Shown: positions 11,270-19,542 of the stretch, in pieces
Numbering within the stretch: the stretch's first letter is position 1
Layout: every line of letters begins with the position of its first letter
Assembly (NCBI GenBank): GCA_003427395.1
Contig: BFEA01000071.1
Location: forward strand, 1,288,243 to 1,322,513
Reading direction: 5' to 3'
DNA length: 34,271 nucleotides
Origin: Chara braunii
Taxonomy: Eukaryota > Streptophyta > Charophyceae > Charales > Characeae
The notes under the pieces: generated by a model
The model's database searches: none
Told to the model about the DNA's origin: nothing
Seen by the model: the letters and a program-made list of their open reading frames with translations, nothing else
Position numbers and translations under genes: made by a program

Positions 11270-12614
11270 AGCAGGGTGTATCGTAGTTCAAGTACTTCAT
11301 GGAGCAGCTGGGTTAAAAGAGGTATAATCAGAATAAAGGACATATGGGACACAGAGAAAGGAGATTGGAAATTTGCACAGTAGCTAAAGTCTACACTAAA
11401 GTACTATCATAAAGTGGAAGAACATATCGAATCGCTGATTTTTGCCATCCCCCTGGACTGGGTGCGCATTCTGCGAAAAGGGCCGTGACTGGTAGAAGGA
11501 GACTGGGTAGCAGCCCCGGGCGAGCCGGCCAGCGTGGGTAACGTGGTGGAGGTACGTCCGGACGAATCTCTGGCCAGCCTTTTCCACGTGGACAGGGACA
11601 ACGTGCTCACCCGGTACACTCTAAACGTAACGAGACGATGGAGAAATACCGACCTGCACATGATTCGGGTACTGCGGGACAAGGACGTGTGGATTGCATA
11701 CCAACCAGACACCCCCCTGGCAGAACTCCCGCTGGACCCAAGGGAATGGCAATGGGCCCCCCCACGAAAATACAGGTCGGGGGAGAATAAAAAGTTATAC
11801 TCCCTAACGGTGAAAGCCGCTTATCGTCTGCTGCGACCCAAAGTGAACCTAAAAGAAAGGGTGAAGCTCGCTGGAAATCCGAGTTGAATCTGGAATCAGA
11901 GGAGATGCGCCCCATCCGATGGTTGGCCTCACTACAGTGGCAAGTAGAACACCGTTGTTTGCCCACCAACGACTGGCTCATAGATCGTACATACCTAGAA
12001 CAGAAAGGGAGGGCATTACCATGGTGCAAGTCGTGTCACTCCGCCTTCCGCTCCCCCAGAATTCCGGAAACCATAGAACATATATTCATGCAGTATCCGG
12101 GGGTTGTTCTCACGTGGCGTTGGTGGGACAGGATCTGGACACTTCTGGGCACTGAGTCTACCTGGCCCTGGGATTGGAGGGCCTTATTATGTGAGACATG
12201 GACCTCCCCCACCGACAATATCTTTGAAAACAACATGTTTAGGTTGGGGAGGAGAGCGTTTATGTGGTCCCTCTTGAGAAAGCGCTGTATCCATGACATT
12301 GAGGGGGTCCGCATAGCAGGGGAAGAAGCGACAGGAATGATAAAACAATACATTCAACAACACAGGTCATCCACCAATTCTTCAGGGAATGGTTGGGCAC
12401 TGTGAATGGGGGCTGGATAGCATCCGTCCGATGGGAGGGCATGCCCGCACAGAGGGACAATCAGGTAGAATTCAAGAGAGACTACTATATCTGTTTCAAG
12501 GATTGGACTAAGGTGGGCCAGGACATCCCACTGCGACCACCCACAAAATTTTCGGATCCATTCCCCCCCCACCGACTGGCAATGGTTGAAATGCAATGGT
12601 ATGGAGCGGAGTGA
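11270..12614 (+). pseudogene. LINE ORF2 C-terminal region with zf-RVT-like finger
   Basis: The ORF2 frame continues past the TAA at 11267 with further stops at 11381-11383 (TAG) and 11486-11488 (TGA, in a Gly-Pro-Trp context), then runs open to 11887. A frameshift near 11860-11875 leads to the next open frame (to 12405) and another near 12365 to the last one, ending at 12612-12614. The middle frame has the reverse-transcriptase-associated zinc finger pattern found in plant LINEs: LPTNDWL, WCKSC (Cys48 and Cys51 of that frame), then ETIEHIF with His66. The final ligand, normally Cys in a C-P pair, is Tyr (TAT at 12094-12096). The segment likely bound RNA or the target. Confidence 0.8.
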
Positions 12615-12740
12615 GCGGGGCAGTCGGGGACAGACTGAAGAGGCGGCATTGCGGGGGCGCGGGGAGCAAGTATGATCAGGCAGTCGCCTCCCCATTAGTT
12701 AGACCATGGTGGACATGCAATGGTACGGAGTGATGTGAGT
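12579..12740 (+). repeat. Direct repeat at the LINE 3' end, about 124-bp spacing
   Basis: A sequence around ATGCAATGGTAYGGAG is present at 12591-12616, covering the last codons of ORF2, and again at 12715-12740 in the 3' untranslated part. Similar bases (ATGGTKGRMATGCAATGG) extend upstream in both. This could be a recognition structure for the LINE's own reverse transcriptase or a chance duplication. Confidence 0.6.
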
Positions 12741-12854
12741 GCGTCAGCAACATGGCAGCCACAGTTAATCCGCTGCAGAGCAGAGCAATCAATGCTGGCA
12801 GGAGTCCACTCTCAATTTTGGTTTTCACAGTGTATATGGGACGCTGGACCCGTT

Positions 12855-13389
12855 NNNNNNNNNNNNNNNNNNNNNNNNNNNNNNNNNNNNNNNNNNNNNN
12901 NNNNNNNNNNNNNNNNNNNNNNNNNNNNNNNNNNNNNNNNNNNNNNNNNNNNNNNNNNNNNNNNNNNNNNNNNNNNNNNNNNNNNNNNNNNNNNNNNNNN
13001 NNNNNNNNNNNNNNNNNNNNNNNNNNNNNNNNNNNNNNNNNNNNNNNNNNNNNNNNNNNNNNNNNNNNNNNNNNNNNNNNNNNNNNNNNNNNNNNNNNNN
13101 NNNNNNNNNNNNNNNNNNNNNNNNNNNNNNNNNNNNNNNNNNNNNNNNNNNNNNNNNNNNNNNNNNNNNNNNNNNNNNNNNNNNNNNNNNNNNNNNNNNN
13201 NNNNNNNNNNNNNNNNNNNNNNNNNNNNNNNNNNNNNNNNNNNNNNNNNNNNNNNNNNNNNNNNNNNNNNNNNNNNNNNNNNNNNNNNNNNNNNNNNNNN
13301 NNNNNNNNNNNNNNNNNNNNNNNNNNNNNNNNNNNNNNNNNNNNNNNNNNNNNNNNNNNNNNNNNNNNNNNNNNNNNNNNNNNNNNNNN
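12855..13389. other. Assembly gap (N run)
   Basis: There are 535 consecutive N. The gap lies inside the LINE 3' untranslated region, directly before the poly(A). Open frames that appear to span it are artefacts. The gap may hide further LINE sequence or another insertion. Confidence 1.
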
Positions 13390-13418
13390 AAAAAAAAAAA
13401 AAAAAAAAAAAAAAAAAA
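13390..13418 (+). other. LINE poly(A) tail
   Basis: The 29 A residues run from the end of the gap to the first base of the right target-site duplication. This marks the LINE 3' end and its plus-strand orientation. The true length may be greater if the run continues into the gap. Confidence 0.85.
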
Positions 13419-13434
13419 CATTCATCTAATTGCA
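13419..13434 (+). repeat. LINE target-site duplication, right copy
   Basis: CATTCATCTAATTGCA matches the left copy (7828-7843) in 15 of 16 positions. The single difference makes a TAG in the minus-strand frame of the host element (13426-13428) where the left copy reads GAG, so this stop appears to have arisen after or at insertion. Confidence 0.9.
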
Positions 13435-14255
13435 TTTACCTATCAATGTGCACTGATCCATTCCAAAGTCCCCAATATCATTCATAGCTATCAGATTTAG
13501 GCTTGTTGTTACATCAAGACAACTCTCAGCATCGTTTCCAGATATATCGATGGTCTCAAACAGTCGAGCAAGGTCATAGCTGACGTCCGGCTCGACGACC
13601 TCAAATAGTTGAGCAAGCTCATAATTTATGTGCGGATCCTCCTTTCTCTTGTTCCGTGTATCTCCAACGCCTTTCGAGTCATCACATTCTTCATTCATCA
13701 CTACCACCTCCATTGTCGTGGTTCGATCTACCAATGTCTTCTCAATAAACCTCAGTTCCTCGCCCCTCGGCGAACCATCAATGTCTAGGCTAGTATCATC
13801 GGTCTTGCATTTTCTTGATTCCCCACCTGCTTCCTTAGCACACACCAAAGTTGCACAGGGATCTTCTTCACTACTCTCGATCCGAATGCTTGAAAAAACA
13901 ATCGTCTAATTATCATTTGTCTCTAGGTCCTCCTCAAACCGGACACTCGATACCCATAATTCTCTCTTCTTTGCCTTTTCCGTTCCTCGTTTTAATGTCA
14001 ATATCCATTTTCGTAGAAGTTCGCCATAGTAAATCTTCCTCCTCATTCTCATTTGTATACAGGTTCTCCACAAACATGATATTCGACACCAAAATTTCTC
14101 CCTGCTTCGCCTCATGTTGCTTCCTTTGTAGTGTCAATGTTCACCATCGTAGAAGGTCGACAGGGTATATCCTTCTCATCATTTGTCCTTTTGTCCTTCT
14201 CCTCTCATTGAGCTGGACGTTTTTTTCAGAGTCATTTTCTTGTCTCTCTTGAGAC
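13426..14255 (-). pseudogene. C-terminal acidic part of the LTR-element gag, interrupted
   Basis: On the minus strand this continues the gag region downstream of its coiled coil. The last 140 codons (13848-13426) are Asp/Glu-rich with two related short blocks, YELAQLFEVVEPD and YDLARLFETIDIS. An in-frame TAG at 13906-13908 separates it from an upstream frame in the same phase, and a shift near 13940 leads to another acidic frame (14137-13934). Two tandem copies of about 136 bp underlie this upstream part. The frame ends at a TAG created inside the LINE target duplication; the original frame carried on into 7843-7775. No zinc knuckle, protease or reverse transcriptase motif is seen. Function beyond gag association is unknown. 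Confidence 0.55.
13905..14176 (-). repeat. 136-bp tandem duplication in gag-associated frame
   Basis: Two diverged copies, about 13905-14040 and 14041-14176, share blocks such as the minus-strand GTTTG-GGAG-ACCT-ACAAATGA series and CTTCTACGA followed by ATTGACA. The period is set by the matching TCGA positions at 13947-13950 and 14083-14086. The unit is not a multiple of three, so the duplication shifts frame. Confidence 0.6.
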
Positions 14256-15381
14256 TCTTGCTGCGAAGGAACCTTCAACGATTCCGCCTTTCGTCAAGGT
14301 GGGACATTCCCCGTTCTCTTCATCCTTTCTAGTTCAGCCCTTAAAGCCTTAATCTCCTCGAGCGAGTCCTATTCTTTCCTATGTGATCTCCTTAATTCTT
14401 CCTCTTTTTCTCTACATCTCCAACGCCTATCTTGAAATCCCTTACCGTTATCCTTCTTCTAGTCGCCTCGGTTTCCTCTTTTCCATTTTCCACTCTCTTT
14501 TCTTGCTTTACTTTTTTTGCGCGACAGGAACTCTCTTCTATCATCACCGAGTTGTTTTTCGAAACTTCCTTGTACCCCTTTCCCTTATTTATCCAATACC
14601 TCAAGTACATAAGTTCTCGCATTTCGTCATTCAGTCTGCAAAGCCAATGCCTTCGTCTGAGCGAACAACAATCCTTTAGTGAGCATATTTTCCACGACAA
14701 ACTCTCTTTTCTCGATAGATAGGGTCCCCATGAATATAGCACATCGTTCTAACTCGCCGAGAAACCCATTTTCTATCAATGGTTTGGACGCCGTCTCAAA
14801 ACGTCTTGCAAACGTCATTAATGTCTCTCCTTCCTATTTTTTCATCTTCTTTAAGTCTCCGACCGAGCACAGGATATCGTCGCATGCAAATTCCCAAGAC
14901 AATTGCTCTCGAAAAATTCTCCACTTCCCATCTTCGGGTATAGCAGCACGCACATCTTTGTCTAGTTTGAGATCTGTGTGATTAATGAATCTCATTATTG
15001 CCTCCCGCTCAATCAATCCTGCTCTCAAGGCATAAGCTTCCCAGTCATTCAGGAATTTTGTTACCCGATGTCTAGTAAAACATACAGGTTGGCCGAAGTA
15101 CGGTGGTTGGTAAGGCACAAGACTGCACATTTGGTTGTACCCCATAACATATGGACGTGGTCTGCATGGTAGCTCATATCGCCCCTCTCTCCAAGTCTCT
15201 CCTCCAAGGATTCCTTCACGATTGCCGCCTTTATATGAGGTGGTCTGCTTTCATACTCATCATCCCACCTTTTCCTTACTCCTCTCGTCATCCTTTCTCC
15301 TCCGTTAGGACTCTCCACCCCCAACTTTCTCTCAGGGATATTAGGTTCACTCCTCATTTTCGAAAGATAAGTTCTCTTCAC
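14256..15381 (-). pseudogene. Ty3/gypsy-type gag domain, decayed
   Basis: This is the capsid-like protein of the LTR element, which packages the RNA. On the minus strand the first frame starts at 15381 with a basic, Arg/Glu-rich region. A frameshift near 15175-15185 leads to a Pro-rich stretch (LPCRPRPYVMGYNQ) and then the retrotransposon gag core: FTRHRVTKFLNDWEAYAL, WRIFREQLSWEF, and after an in-frame TAG at 14834-14836 the typical EGETLMTFARRFETA and a helical tail to about 14627. Another shift near 14630 gives a Lys/Glu-rich region, and a coiled-coil-like segment SLEEIKALRAELERMKR lies at about 14310-14370. It sits about 840 bp downstream of the primer-binding site, as gag should. The family is inferred from motif pattern only. 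Confidence 0.68.
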
Positions 15382-16222
15382 AACTTTCTAGTACTTTTTT
15401 CCGACCCTTCATCGATCAACTAATCAATAAAAAAATGAGAGTTCACTCTCTCAGACGCTGTGTAGCCCAGCCCGACTGATGAGCTTATAGATCCCCACGA
15501 CAGACCTTCACTGGACCCACCTACACCCCTGACGACGTCAACAGGCCTAGAAGAGAACCGCCCTTTGGCGTATCTCCTCNTACCCTCATGTCGAAAGAGA
15601 GGTTGGTCCCATGTCGCCATCATCGTTGATCTACCGATCCTGAGAGCGATCCCCCCAACGCGAGCCGGCCAACTCGTGCGTCATAGGGTCAGACCAAAGT
15701 CGCACGCTCACGGAACGACGCTATCTCCCTCATGCAATGCTATCCGGTACCACGTCTCTACTCGGTCCACCTCAGACATCGATTTACCCGGGACGCTTTC
15801 CCCCGACACTTTGGTGTCTTAATCAGACCTCCCGCTAGCAATTGGATCAACTAGCCTATCTATTCCCTCCGACTCCTTGCGATCCGGGGCGCTTCTCCCC
15901 TCCCCTTCAACCCCTCCAACACATCCCCTGCTCACAATTCTCACTCAAAGAGATCTGAATCAGGTGAATTTGACAAAGGGTAGGGAAATCAGAAGAGGAT
16001 CACGCTCAATCACAATTTTATGCAAAAAGGGAAACCAATCACAAATTATCACCAGTGTCGAGATGGGTTGGACTGCTAGTCGCCGCCATACTCTCGCCTC
16101 AATGCACCCTGGCATTTCCAAGAGAAACAATACCGACGTCAGAATGGAGTTGAACGCCACGATCACTAACGCCTACCTCGCCTCTGCGGTTACAGGCGGA
16201 CCGAAGTCCCGAGAGGCAGCCT
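15382..16222 (-). other. Leader between primer-binding site and gag
   Basis: These 841 bp lie, in minus-strand sense, between the primer-binding site and the first gag frame, where an LTR element has its untranslated leader and packaging signals. Short frames on both strands show no domain. One unresolved base (N) is at 15580. Confidence 0.55.
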
Positions 16223-16240
16223 TCCCCAGCAACGGTGTCA
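16223..16240 (-). other. Primer-binding site, tRNA-Asp type
   Basis: The minus strand reads TGACACCGTTGCTGGGGA one base after the end of the 5' LTR (16242). Plant tRNA-Asp would require TGGCGCCGTTGCCGGGGA, so 15 of 18 bases fit. The three mismatches are all G-to-A or C-to-T transitions. Asp-type sites are typical of some plant Ty3/gypsy lineages such as Athila. This site fixes the sense strand and the 5' LTR. Confidence 0.8.
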
Positions 16241-16689
16241 CTGTCAACCGGTAGAAGTGGTCTGCCGACACGCCGACCGATCCCTGTGTGTCGCCCCGCG
16301 TCTGTCACCCACGGGAGGGAAGGTAAGGGCTCCTGCAACCTGTAGAGAAATTGACCTCAGTATCACCAACCCATGCCAACACTGCAAAACAAGGCAGTCA
16401 ATCATTGACGACGAAACGAATCGTAGAAACGCATGAAACTGTCATTCTTATTTAGTTCAAAACAATGAGGTGGTTCGCACTACGACTAGCCCTGGATCTT
16501 TTTCGAATATGTCGGACACTTCCGCGACACTCTCGCGGAGTAGTAGTAGTGGATCTGTCTCCTTTTCAGTCGGCGAGTTGTGGACTTTGGTCGGTTCGTG
16601 TTGTTTGTCCCTGTTATCGATCTAAGTCTTGAACCGTCCGGCTGTGGGAGAAGCGATACCTTGGTTCACTCGGGTGCGTACTTGGCCTT

Positions 16690-17040
16690 TCCCTTAGTCT
16701 TAGTCAAGTCTAGTCTGATCCGGTCTGATCTGGTCTGTTAGGTATGATCCGTCCAGGTCTGGTCTGATTCTAGTGTGATCCTGTCTGATGTGGCCTGGTT
16801 CTGGTCTGATCTTGTCTGATCTGGTCTGGTTCTGGTCTGATCTTGTTTGATCTGGTCTAATTCTGGTCTGATCCTGTCTGATATGGCCTGATTCTAGTCT
16901 GATCTTGTCTGATCTGGCCTGGTCCGGTCTGATCCTGGTCTGATCTTGTCTGATCTGGTCTGATTCTGGTTTGACGCTGTCTGATCTGGCCTGGTTCTGG
17001 TCTGATCTTGTCTGGTCTTGCCTGGTCCGGTCTGATTCTG
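16690..17040 (-). repeat. GATC-rich tandem array in the 5' LTR
   Basis: This is the counterpart of 5155-5515, with the same AGATCAGACC-type unit and the 11-11-9 bp rhythm, but its own pattern of variant units. Minus-strand frames of up to about 150 codons across it arise from the stop-free unit. Confidence 0.85.
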
Positions 17041-17269
17041 GTCCTGCCTGATCCAAATTTTCGATCTTGGTCCCACTGGATACAAACCCCAGCTCCGGTC
17101 GCGCTCGCCCTTGGAGATCTTCACAGCGAACTACGTGGTGATTATCCATTGTCGACCCACTTGGTGATTATCGCGTCCTAGCTGTGGAGCAGCGCGATGA
17201 TGATTGCGTCCCCGTTGTAGAACTGACCATCAATGACCATGCGCCAAATGCCGATCCACGTGGTAGAGA

Positions 17270-18060
17270 TCCTACACTCGTTGTGGGTCTGCGTGCTGAT
17301 TCGCTGGAGATCTTAGCGGTCTCGATGGAGACTGCGCGCTGATTGGCGCGCAGTCTTGTTGGTTGTGTTGATACACGCGTTGATTAATGCGCGATCTTGA
17401 TGGAGATTTGAGCACTAATTCACACGCTTCATGGTCTCCATGGAGATTTCGTGCTGATTTGCGCACAGTCTTGCTGGTGATCTGCGCACTGATTGGCACG
17501 CGGCGGTGCTGGTGATCTGTGGGCTGATTGTCGTGTGGCCTTGTTGGTAATCTGCAGGTTGATTGGCTCGCGATCCTGTTGGTGATCTATGCACAGATTA
17601 GTGGGCGCCCCGATGACCCGTGCGATGACGATCTTGCCCAAGATGGTGACTATCCGGTTGCTCGCGCTGATGATCCACCCGCTCATGATGATCAACCCGC
17701 TCGTGATGATGATCCACCTGCTCACACTGATCATCTCCCTTGCGATGATGATCCCTCCGCTCGCAGTCGCGATGGTGATCAGGTTGCTCTCACTGATGAT
17801 CCGAACCGCTCGCGATGATGATCCCCCTGCTTGCCAAGATGATCCCTCCGCTCACGCCGATGATCCAACCGCTCACGATGATGATCCCTCCGCTCGCGAT
17901 GATCAACCCGCTCGCGATGTTGATCCACCCGCTTGCACTGATCAACCCGCTCACGACGATCAACCCGCTCGCGATGATGATTCCCCCTTTCGCTAGGAGG
18001 ACCCCTCCACTCACGTTGATCAACCCGCTCATGATGATGATTTGACCAGTCCGCTGGTGA
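17270..18060 (-). repeat. Degenerate GATC/CGATGATC repeat region in the 5' LTR
   Basis: Units such as GATGATCCACCCGCTCGC and GATCAACCCGCTCGC run head to tail, densest at 17600-18050. They resemble the unit in the 3' LTR but are more numerous. Minus-strand translation gives repeated Val-Asp-His-Arg-Glu-Arg peptides, which I treat as a composition effect. Confidence 0.7.
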
Positions 18061-18852
18061 TCTAATCGCTCGAGCTCGTGTTCTAAACCGGTGATCTGAT
18101 GCCCGATGATTGACCCACGCAACAAATCTGCATGATGTTCCACTCGATCCCGCAATGATTCCCGTATTGGACCTGACCCTCAGCGCGTTGATCAACACAT
18201 TCTTTTGTTGGTGATCAGTATGATGATCCACTGACAGCTCCGCAGATCAGCACGGTGATCCATGCATGTTCCCGACAATCAGCGTGATGATCCTTACAAT
18301 TTCCATTGATGATTGACCCGACGATCCGCACTACACAGCGACCCTCGCAATTTCCGTAAAGTCTAACGTGATGATATGTGTTTATTTCCCCGTTCATTAG
18401 CCCGATGATCCGCCCTCGATTCCGCTAATCTCCGCAAAAATCTGCACCGTTCCCCCGTTGATCAGCGCGATGATTCGCGTGTTGTCCCTGTTGGTAGGTG
18501 AGATGATCCACTCGTTTTCGATGTCAATATGAGTATTCGTTCGCGCTCACTTTTTGATGATCATCTGTGTCGTGATCTGCGCGCTCTCTTTGTTTGTGAT
18601 GTGCGCACGCGACACTGAACTGCGCGCTGATCCGAGCGCGCCCGCTCGGTAATGAACTTTGTGGAGATGGCGTTTCGTTCGTTGATGACCTTGTCGCTTA
18701 TGCGACGATTGAGTGTCTTTGGTGCACAACGTACCTGCTCAGAGGTACATACATGCGTGAAGTGACCATCCTCATACGCTCCATGGACCAACCTCGTGCG
18801 CTTGAGGGTCAGCACACTTTGTCCGCCAGTACGTGAGCAAGCCCCCCCCCCC
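17752..18852 (-). repeat. 1.1-kb LTR block missing from the 3' LTR
   Basis: The sequence on either side is joined directly in the 3' LTR (junction near 6239, between CTGATCATCTCCCTCGC and GACCTGAAAAG). The left part is further GATGATCC array; the rest is less repetitive but still rich in TGATGATCC. Either the 3' LTR lost it or the 5' LTR gained it; a deletion within tandem repeats is the simpler idea. Confidence 0.6.
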
Positions 18853-18882
18853 GAAAAGTCTTCGATCCTGGGCCCGGTTGGG

Positions 18883-18891
18883 CTTATATAG
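18883..18891 (-). promoter_or_regulatory. Putative TATA box of the 5' LTR
   Basis: The minus strand reads CTATATAAG, as in the 3' LTR (6276-6284), with conserved flanks. It would direct transcription into R/U5 and then gag. Confidence 0.5.
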
Positions 18892-19542
18892 TTTGCTAGG
18901 CCCAGCCTCACGAGGTTCCAGCAGTCCGGAGTGTCGCTCATGTGATGAATTTTTTTGCAGCCCCCCGGTACCAGGCCTGCCTCCCGAACCTAGTTTCGGG
19001 CCTGTTTGGGCCTAGAAAGGTCACATGCCAATCGAAAAGGGTCCAACTGTCGGGAATTTTGGAGGCCCGGCCTTTCTGAGGCCATCCATTTTGTTGTCCA
19101 AATCCCGCGGTTGAATTAGCGCCGGCTTAACAGTTTTCTTAGGCTCCAGCTGCACACCAATTTCCCATGGCCGACGACCCTAAGTTTGTTCGGATGCTTA
19201 CCGCAAGAGTCGGGCGCCCCTTCTTGACCGACATATCGCCGGGGCTTGGATGCGAATTCCCGTCCCCCCTTCTCGACCGACCGTTCCGACTTCCCCTTTT
19301 GGTACGATTATCTTACTTCGTTCGTCGGCAAAAATTCTTGAAGTCTTTTGAATAAGCTCCCCTTAGATCGGGGAACCGCGTTTGTCCGACCTTCGGCCTC
19401 GATATCTCTCTCATAGTTCTCCCTCGTCGTCAAACCTTTAGAGGGAATAATGTCCGAGTTGGCCATAACAATTCAAATTGATTCCCGCCAACCATATATC
19501 TTAAGGAAGTAAAGGGTGGCGTAAGGCTTGAGCCGTCCGACA

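Larger units (their letters stand above)
7844..13418 (+). mobile_element. L1-like LINE inserted into the LTR element
   Basis: This non-LTR retrotransposon carries, in order, an ORF1 remnant, an APE-type endonuclease, a reverse transcriptase and a C-terminal zinc-finger region. It ends in a 29-base poly(A) at 13390-13418. A 16-bp direct repeat with one mismatch flanks it (7828-7843 and 13419-13434), the expected product of target-primed reverse transcription. It starts at an ATG directly after the left duplication, most likely a 5' truncation inside ORF1. A 535-base run of N lies in its 3' untranslated part, so its true length is unknown. Several stops and frameshifts make it inactive. It lies antisense to the host LTR element and inserted later. 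Confidence 0.9.
4660..19542 (-). mobile_element. Large LTR retrotransposon, gag-only, LINE-disrupted
   Basis: Two long direct repeats, 4660-6937 and 16242-19542, begin and end with TGTC...GACA and bracket an internal region. The minus strand is the sense strand for four reasons. A tRNA-Asp-type primer-binding site starts one base inside the right repeat. A poly-G purine tract sits four bases outside the left repeat. A CTATATAAG box in each repeat points that way. A decayed gag frame runs that way. Without the LINE the internal region is only about 3.7 kb and shows no reverse transcriptase, integrase or protease, so the copy resembles a non-autonomous, gag-only element. No matching 5-bp target duplication is seen outside the LTRs (GACGG on the left, GTGGT on the right), so an unequal exchange or decay at one end is possible. 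In the terminal 260 bp the LTRs differ at about a dozen sites by eye, mostly transitions. Confidence 0.8.
16242..19542 (-). repeat. 5' LTR of the minus-strand retrotransposon
   Basis: This 3301-bp repeat starts, in sense orientation, with TGTCGGACGG at 19542 and ends with CCGGTTGACA at 16242. It matches the 3' LTR throughout except for about 1.1 kb (roughly 17752-18852) that the 3' LTR lacks. In order it has U3 (19542-18892), a TATA box, the 1.1-kb extra block, GATC-type repeats, the 31-bp array and a conserved U5 of about 260 bp. By eye the U5 differs from its partner at about 12 sites, 10 of them transitions. Confidence 0.85.

Noticed and set aside
12676-13487. Open frames spanning the N run on both strands
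   Set aside because: They exist only because N cannot encode a stop; flanking parts show no shared domain.
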